Shown here piece by piece: positions 59,709 to 64,000 of a stretch of 64,000 nt of DNA. Source of the DNA: Lampris incognitus (taxonomy: Eukaryota > Chordata > Actinopteri > Lampriformes > Lampridae); the NCBI RefSeq assembly GCF_029633865.1, contig NC_079213.1, forward strand, positions 93,188,814 to 93,252,813. Reading direction: 5' to 3'. The position numbers were made by a program, and so were the translations under genes. Position 1 is the stretch's first letter. Each line of letters begins with the position of its first letter. The notes below the pieces were generated by a model. The model was not told the DNA's origin, searched no databases, and was given only the letters and a program-made list of their open reading frames with translations.

Positions 59709-62700
59709 TGTTTAACTTGACCTACTCACGGGTGTACGTGCAGTGCGTGTGACGTATACAGGAAGTTAGAAGCGCATGTTATGAAGGTTGTATGTCGGAT
59801 GAACGCTAGTAAAAGCTACACAGTTAAGAACCTACGAAGTCGGCTCGTTCTTGAATTATTCTTATGTCAGTAAGACAAGGCGTCTACGGACATTACATGG
59901 TGTCAGAATAGTCTGTGTATCGGAACACGAGCGGTCATGCCGAAGTTTAATCCGCCGAGTGAATTCAAGTTTGACTGCCCCGTTGAATGGCCGGAGTGGA
60001 AACAGCGGTTTTCGCGCTTCAGGCTCGCGACAAAGCTGGATAAAGACGACGGGGAGATTCAAGTGAGTTCGCTGATTTATGCAATGGGCAGCGAGGCTGA
60101 AAAGATATTCAGCTCGTTTGACTTCGCGGCGGAGGGTGATAAAGTGGACTATGATATCGTACTGAAAAAGTTCGATGACTACTTTATTCCCCGCCGTAAC
60201 ATCATACATGAGAGGGCGTGCTTCTATCAACGTAGCCAGCAGCCAGGAGAGACAGCGGAGATGTACATCCGGACATTGTATGAGCTGTCTGAACACTGTG
60301 AGTTTGGGGACAAGAGGGATGAACATATCAGAGACCGTCTGGTAGTGGGCATAAAAGATAAGGTGCTCTCCCGTCAGTTCCAGCTCACAGCGGACCTTAC
60401 TCTGGTGAAAGTCATTGAACAAGTGCGCCAGGCGGAGGCAATAACAAAGCAGCTCAGCCTCCAAGCTAACCAACCAGAGGCCCAGCTGGCTAACGTCAAT
60501 GTTGTCCGACGGCGGGACGAACGCCAAAACAAAAAGGGCGGACAGCGTCATGGTGGCAGCAGACCTGCAACCAACAAAGTAGATGAATGCGGGAGGTGCG
60601 GCAAGACGCAGCACACCGATGAGCGGAAGTGTCGTGCAACGAACAGTAAGTGCAACAAGTGTCATAAAAAGGGACATTGGGAGCGTGTATGTCACTCTAA
60701 AGCGGTGAGAGAAGTCACTGAAGAGGTTAAACAGCTGTACTTTCTGGGAGAAGTTGGCAAAGAGAGCAGTCAGGAAGATTGGACTGTTAGTTTAACAATA
60801 AGTGATGTACCAATAACCTTTAAAATTGACACGGGGGCTGACGCTACTGTTATCAACCAAGGGACATTTAAAAAGCTGAAGCCAAACATAAAACCCGGAT
60901 CTCCTGACACATGCTTCATAAGCCCAGGTGGAAACATCAGCTGCATAGGACAGTTTCAAGCCACAACCAACTACAAGGAGAAACAATACTCCTTTCCAGT
61001 GTATGTGATCAAGGGGAGAGGCAGCTGTCTGCTGAGTCGTCCAGAGGCAGTGGAGATGGGTCTAGTGAAGCGGATGAATGAGGTCAGTGGAGTTTTCGGC
61101 TCAAGTGGACTGCTGAAAACAGACCCAGTGAAAATAGCTCTGGTGGAGGGTGCCCAGCCATACGCGGTGCATACAGCCAGACGGATACCGCTGCCACTTG
61201 TACCACTGGTTAAGAAAGAACTGCAGCGCATGGAAAATGAGGGCATTATTGAAAAAGTGACTCAGCCCACAGAATGGTGCGCCGCTATGGTGCCGGTGCT
61301 GAAACCGAACAAGAAAGAGGTTCGCTGCTGCGCTGACCTCAGGAGGCTGAATCGAGCGGTGAAACGTGAGAAATACGTGCTGCCCACTATGGAGGAAATA
61401 ATGCCAAGGCTCGCAGGGTCAAAGTTCTTCACAACGTTGGATGCAGCAAGTGGGTTTTACCAGATCCCCTTGCATGAAGACAGCAGGGGGCTCACCACTT
61501 TCATCACCCCATTTGGGAGGTATGCTTTCTGCCGCCTTCCATTTGGTATAACGAGTGCTCCAGAGATTTTCCAGAGAAAGATGGCGGAAACTCTGACCGG
61601 GCTAGAGGGCACAGAGGTGTACATGGATGACATCCTTATACATGGAGAGACTGAGGAAATCCATGACCGGCGCCTAGCAGAGGCGCTGGGGGTCATTGAA
61701 ACAGCAGGTCTCAAACTGAACCAAGCGAAATGCAAGTTCAAACAGAAACAAGTCCGCTTCCTTGGTCATATCATCAACGAGGCAGGCATCAGACCTGACC
61801 CGGACAAAGTGGCCGGAATAGAGAACTTTCCTCAGCCCCAGAACGTGACGGAACTCAAGAGGTTCCTCGGGATGGTGAACTATTTGGCAAAATACGTCCC
61901 AGAGCTGTCCACTGTAGGTCAGCCGCTTTATGGACTGCTTAAAGCAACGACAGAGTGGCTGTGGGGACCTGCACAGAACACAGCATTCCAAGACCTTAAA
62001 GCAGCACTCGCCACCGCCCCGGTACTCACCTTTTACGACGTCACTAAGGCTACGGTGGTGTCAGCAGATGCCAGCAGCTACGGGCTGGGAGGCATTCTGC
62101 TCCAGCAGCACGGGGAACACTGGAAGCCCGTGGCCTACTGCTCCCGACGGCTGAGTGACGCAGAGACAAGGTACGCACAGATCGAGAAAGAGTGCTTAGC
62201 CAGCGTCTGGGCATGTGAAAGGTTCGAGAAGTACTTGTTTGGGCTTGACAATTTCAGACTTGTCACCGATCATAAACCACTAGTGCCTCTCATGAACAGC
62301 AAAGACTTGGATAATGTGCCCATTAGGTGCCAGAGACTGTTAATGAGGCTGATGCGTTTCAATGCAGTGGCTGAATACGCACCAGGCAAAACTTTAGCTG
62401 TGGCTGATGCACTCTCCAGAGGCCCAGAGCAGCGCTACGGAGATGGTGCTTCTCATGATGATGTTGCAGCGCACATTGATGCCATCGTGTGCCAGGTGCC
62501 TGCCACACCTCAAAGGATGCAGGAGATAAAACAGAGCACGGATGGGGATCTGCAGCTCCAGACAGTGTTGGGCATCATCAGACACGGCTGGCCTGAGTAT
62601 GTCGATAAAGTGCCGGAGACAGTCAGAGACTTTTATCAGGTGAGAGGGGAGTTATCTGAGGTAGATGGTTTAGTCATCAGAGGCAGTCGTATCGTCATTC

Positions 62701-62937
62701 CCACAGAGATGAGGGAGGTGATCTTAGACAGAATACACGACGGGCACCAGGGGATAGTTAAGTGCAGAGAGAGAGCTAGCCAGTCAGTGTGGTGGCCCAA
62801 AATGACAGAGCACATTACAACAAAGATACAGCAATGTCAATTCTGCAGAGAACACAAGAACACACAGAGAAAAGAGCCTTTAATGTCAAGTGAGCTCCCA
62901 TCCAGACCATGGCAGAAAGTTGGCATAGACCTGTGTG
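59709..62937 (+). mobile_element. Ty3/Gypsy LTR retrotransposon 1 (5' LTR to integrase), interrupted
   Basis: Fossil element inserted in hAT element 2. The 5' LTR is about 189 bp (59709-59897, TG...CA) and a primer-binding site follows (TGGTGTCAGAAT at 59898). One gag-pol frame begins at 59937. Parts in order: gag, a CCHC knuckle pair (CGRCGKTQHTDERKC and CNKCHKKGHWERVC), protease (DTGADATVI), reverse transcriptase (YMDDILIHG), RNase H and the integrase zinc finger (HDGHQG, then CQFC). It resembles the K02A2.6-like Gypsy group of animals; clade placement is tentative. It looks well preserved and therefore fairly young, but is interrupted by one insertion within the integrase region at 62938. 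Its remainder and 3' LTR are outside the window. Confidence 0.88.
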
Positions 62938-64000
62938 TGTTAAGGTTTGTAGAACGAACCCAATAGCGACAACACAAGACAAAGTAAAGCACCAACCTGG
63001 CAGGACTCGTAGAGGAGAGCCGGCCGGGCCTGGACAGAAGGGGGAGGCGCTTCAGGCGGAACTTGAGAATAGCTTCTTAAAAATGGGAAAACGTAAACTG
63101 CCCCCTTAATCCGAAAAGGAAAAAACGTAAACTGCTCCCTTAAAGTCCGAAAGGGAAAAAACGTAAACTGCTCCTTTAAAGTCCGAAAGGGAAAAAACGT
63201 AAACTGATCCTTTAAAGTCCGAAAGGGAAAAAAACACAAACTGCTCCTTTAAAGTCCGAAAGGGAAAAAAACACAAACTGCTCCTTTAAGGTAGAAGTCC
63301 AACCGAGTAATAAGATCCACAGTGAGAGAGGAGAAATTAGAATATCAAAAACTTGATCTCAACTAGAAAATCACGATGGGAAAATCCAATGGGGAAAACA
63401 CAAAGAGAGTTCTTCTCCGAACAAGCTCTCAAGGAGAACTGACACAAGGGAATAATCAAACAAGCAAAAACACGGAGAATACTACAATCTGTACTCCACC
63501 GGGAGACACAGAAATGTCACAAAACTCGAGACGAAGAATTTACTCACGGGACTGTTCAGGACGAACTCGCGACGAGTTCTGGAAAGCAAACAAACTTATA
63601 CTAGAGTGGTTAACGAGTAGGTAGGCTGCAGGTGTTTCAGACGCGCCCTTCCCCCGCTCTCATTGCTGGTTGCCAGGTTGGTCAACAGACCGAGCCCTAA
63701 CAGTACCCCCCCCCTCTACGGGAGCCACCAGGCGACCTGCCAGGCTTGTCAGGGTGACGGCGATAGAACTCAGCGAGCAGACCAGGGTCCATGATGAGCT
63801 GGCGGGATACCCAGCTTCGTTCCTCCACCCCATAGCCCTCCCAGTCAACCAAATACTGGAACCCCCGTCCCCTGCGTCGGACGTCCATCAGCCGACGGAC
63901 CTTCCACTGTGGATGCCCATCCACAATCTCAGGGGGAGGCGGAGCTGGGGCCGGAGGCATAAGGGGGCTCTCGGAGACAGGCTTTACTCGGGACACATGA
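62938..64000 (-). mobile_element. Chromodomain-type Ty3/Gypsy LTR retrotransposon 2 (3' LTR and end of pol), inserted in element 1
   Basis: Fossil element on the minus strand, running off the right edge. The 3' LTR is 62938-63702 (about 765 bp, TGTTA...TAACA, TGTTAGGG at its 5' side). A purine-rich tract (AGAGGGGGGGGG on the minus strand) precedes it at about 63704-63720. The visible end of pol (63996 to about 63703) carries a chromodomain: [20 protein letters not shown], then [11 protein letters not shown] and [12 protein letters not shown], placing it among vertebrate chromoviruses. A TATAAG box is at about 63601-63596. The visible part shows no obvious break. It is the youngest layer of the nest. 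Confidence 0.88.
63084..63292. repeat. Tandem array, about six 36-37 bp units, inside the LTR
   Basis: Each unit contains GGGAAAAAA, then ACGTAAACTG or ACACAAACTG, then CTCCTTTAAAGTCCGAAA. The left unit is shortened and the variants are ordered (CGT types left, CAC types right), which suggests stepwise expansion. Confidence 0.88.

Overview
The window is intron-rich vertebrate DNA and almost certainly comes from a teleost fish. It has teleost-type host genes with consensus GT/AG introns, fish-type Tc1, hAT, RTE, Penelope-like, tRNA-SINE and Ty3/Gypsy elements, and long (CA)n and (CT)n microsatellites. I assembled host gene models by hand from splice signals and known protein families. Their frames close exactly (haus5 1989 nt, fzr1 1488 nt, rx 1056 nt), but single exon edges may be off by a base or two. 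I ran no search and cannot name the species.

Region 1 (1-21 kb) is a compact block of three head-to-tail genes, all on the minus strand. They are the first six coding exons of sin3b (1007-4960, continuing off the left edge), all of haus5 (5908-14533, 19 exons, 662 aa) and all of fzr1/Cdh1 (15878-20200, 13 coding exons, 495 aa). All three are housekeeping-type genes: a co-repressor scaffold, a mitotic-spindle augmin subunit and an APC/C activator. The haus5 introns have taken a Tc1 element and an inverted pair of Penelope-like fragments.

Region 2 (21-41 kb) is sparse and looks regulatory. It surrounds an rx1/rx2-type retinal homeobox gene (31030-38498, minus, 3 coding exons, 351 aa). FZR1 and RAX2 also lie close together in human 19p13.3, so the neighbourhood looks ancestral. 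Several AT-rich, homeodomain-site-rich or Otx/Sox-site-bearing segments downstream, inside and upstream of rx are plausible enhancers, though this is inference. A Tc1-like element (29131-30354) lies just downstream of the gene.

Region 3 (41-64 kb) holds almost only transposons. It contains a complete tRNA-SINE with a 9-bp target duplication, a Tc1 element lacking its left arm, and a hAT element (43970-48068) into which a second copy of the rx-side Tc1 family has inserted. An RTE-type LINE 3' end and a palindromic MITE follow. The rest is a four-element nest in which a second hAT transposon has been split by two insertions. One is a 6.8-kb DNA transposon with terminal inverted repeats of about 550 bp (52577-59365). 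The other is a Ty3/Gypsy retrotransposon, itself interrupted by a chromodomain-type Gypsy element that runs off the right edge.

The most interesting element is the 6.8-kb DNA transposon. It encodes a Cys/His-finger transposase of about 1100 aa and, directly downstream in an overlapping frame, an XPG/FEN-like nuclease with a tesmin/TSO1-like CXC tail. It resembles the Academ (AcademX) group and is nearly intact, with a 3-bp TAT target duplication.
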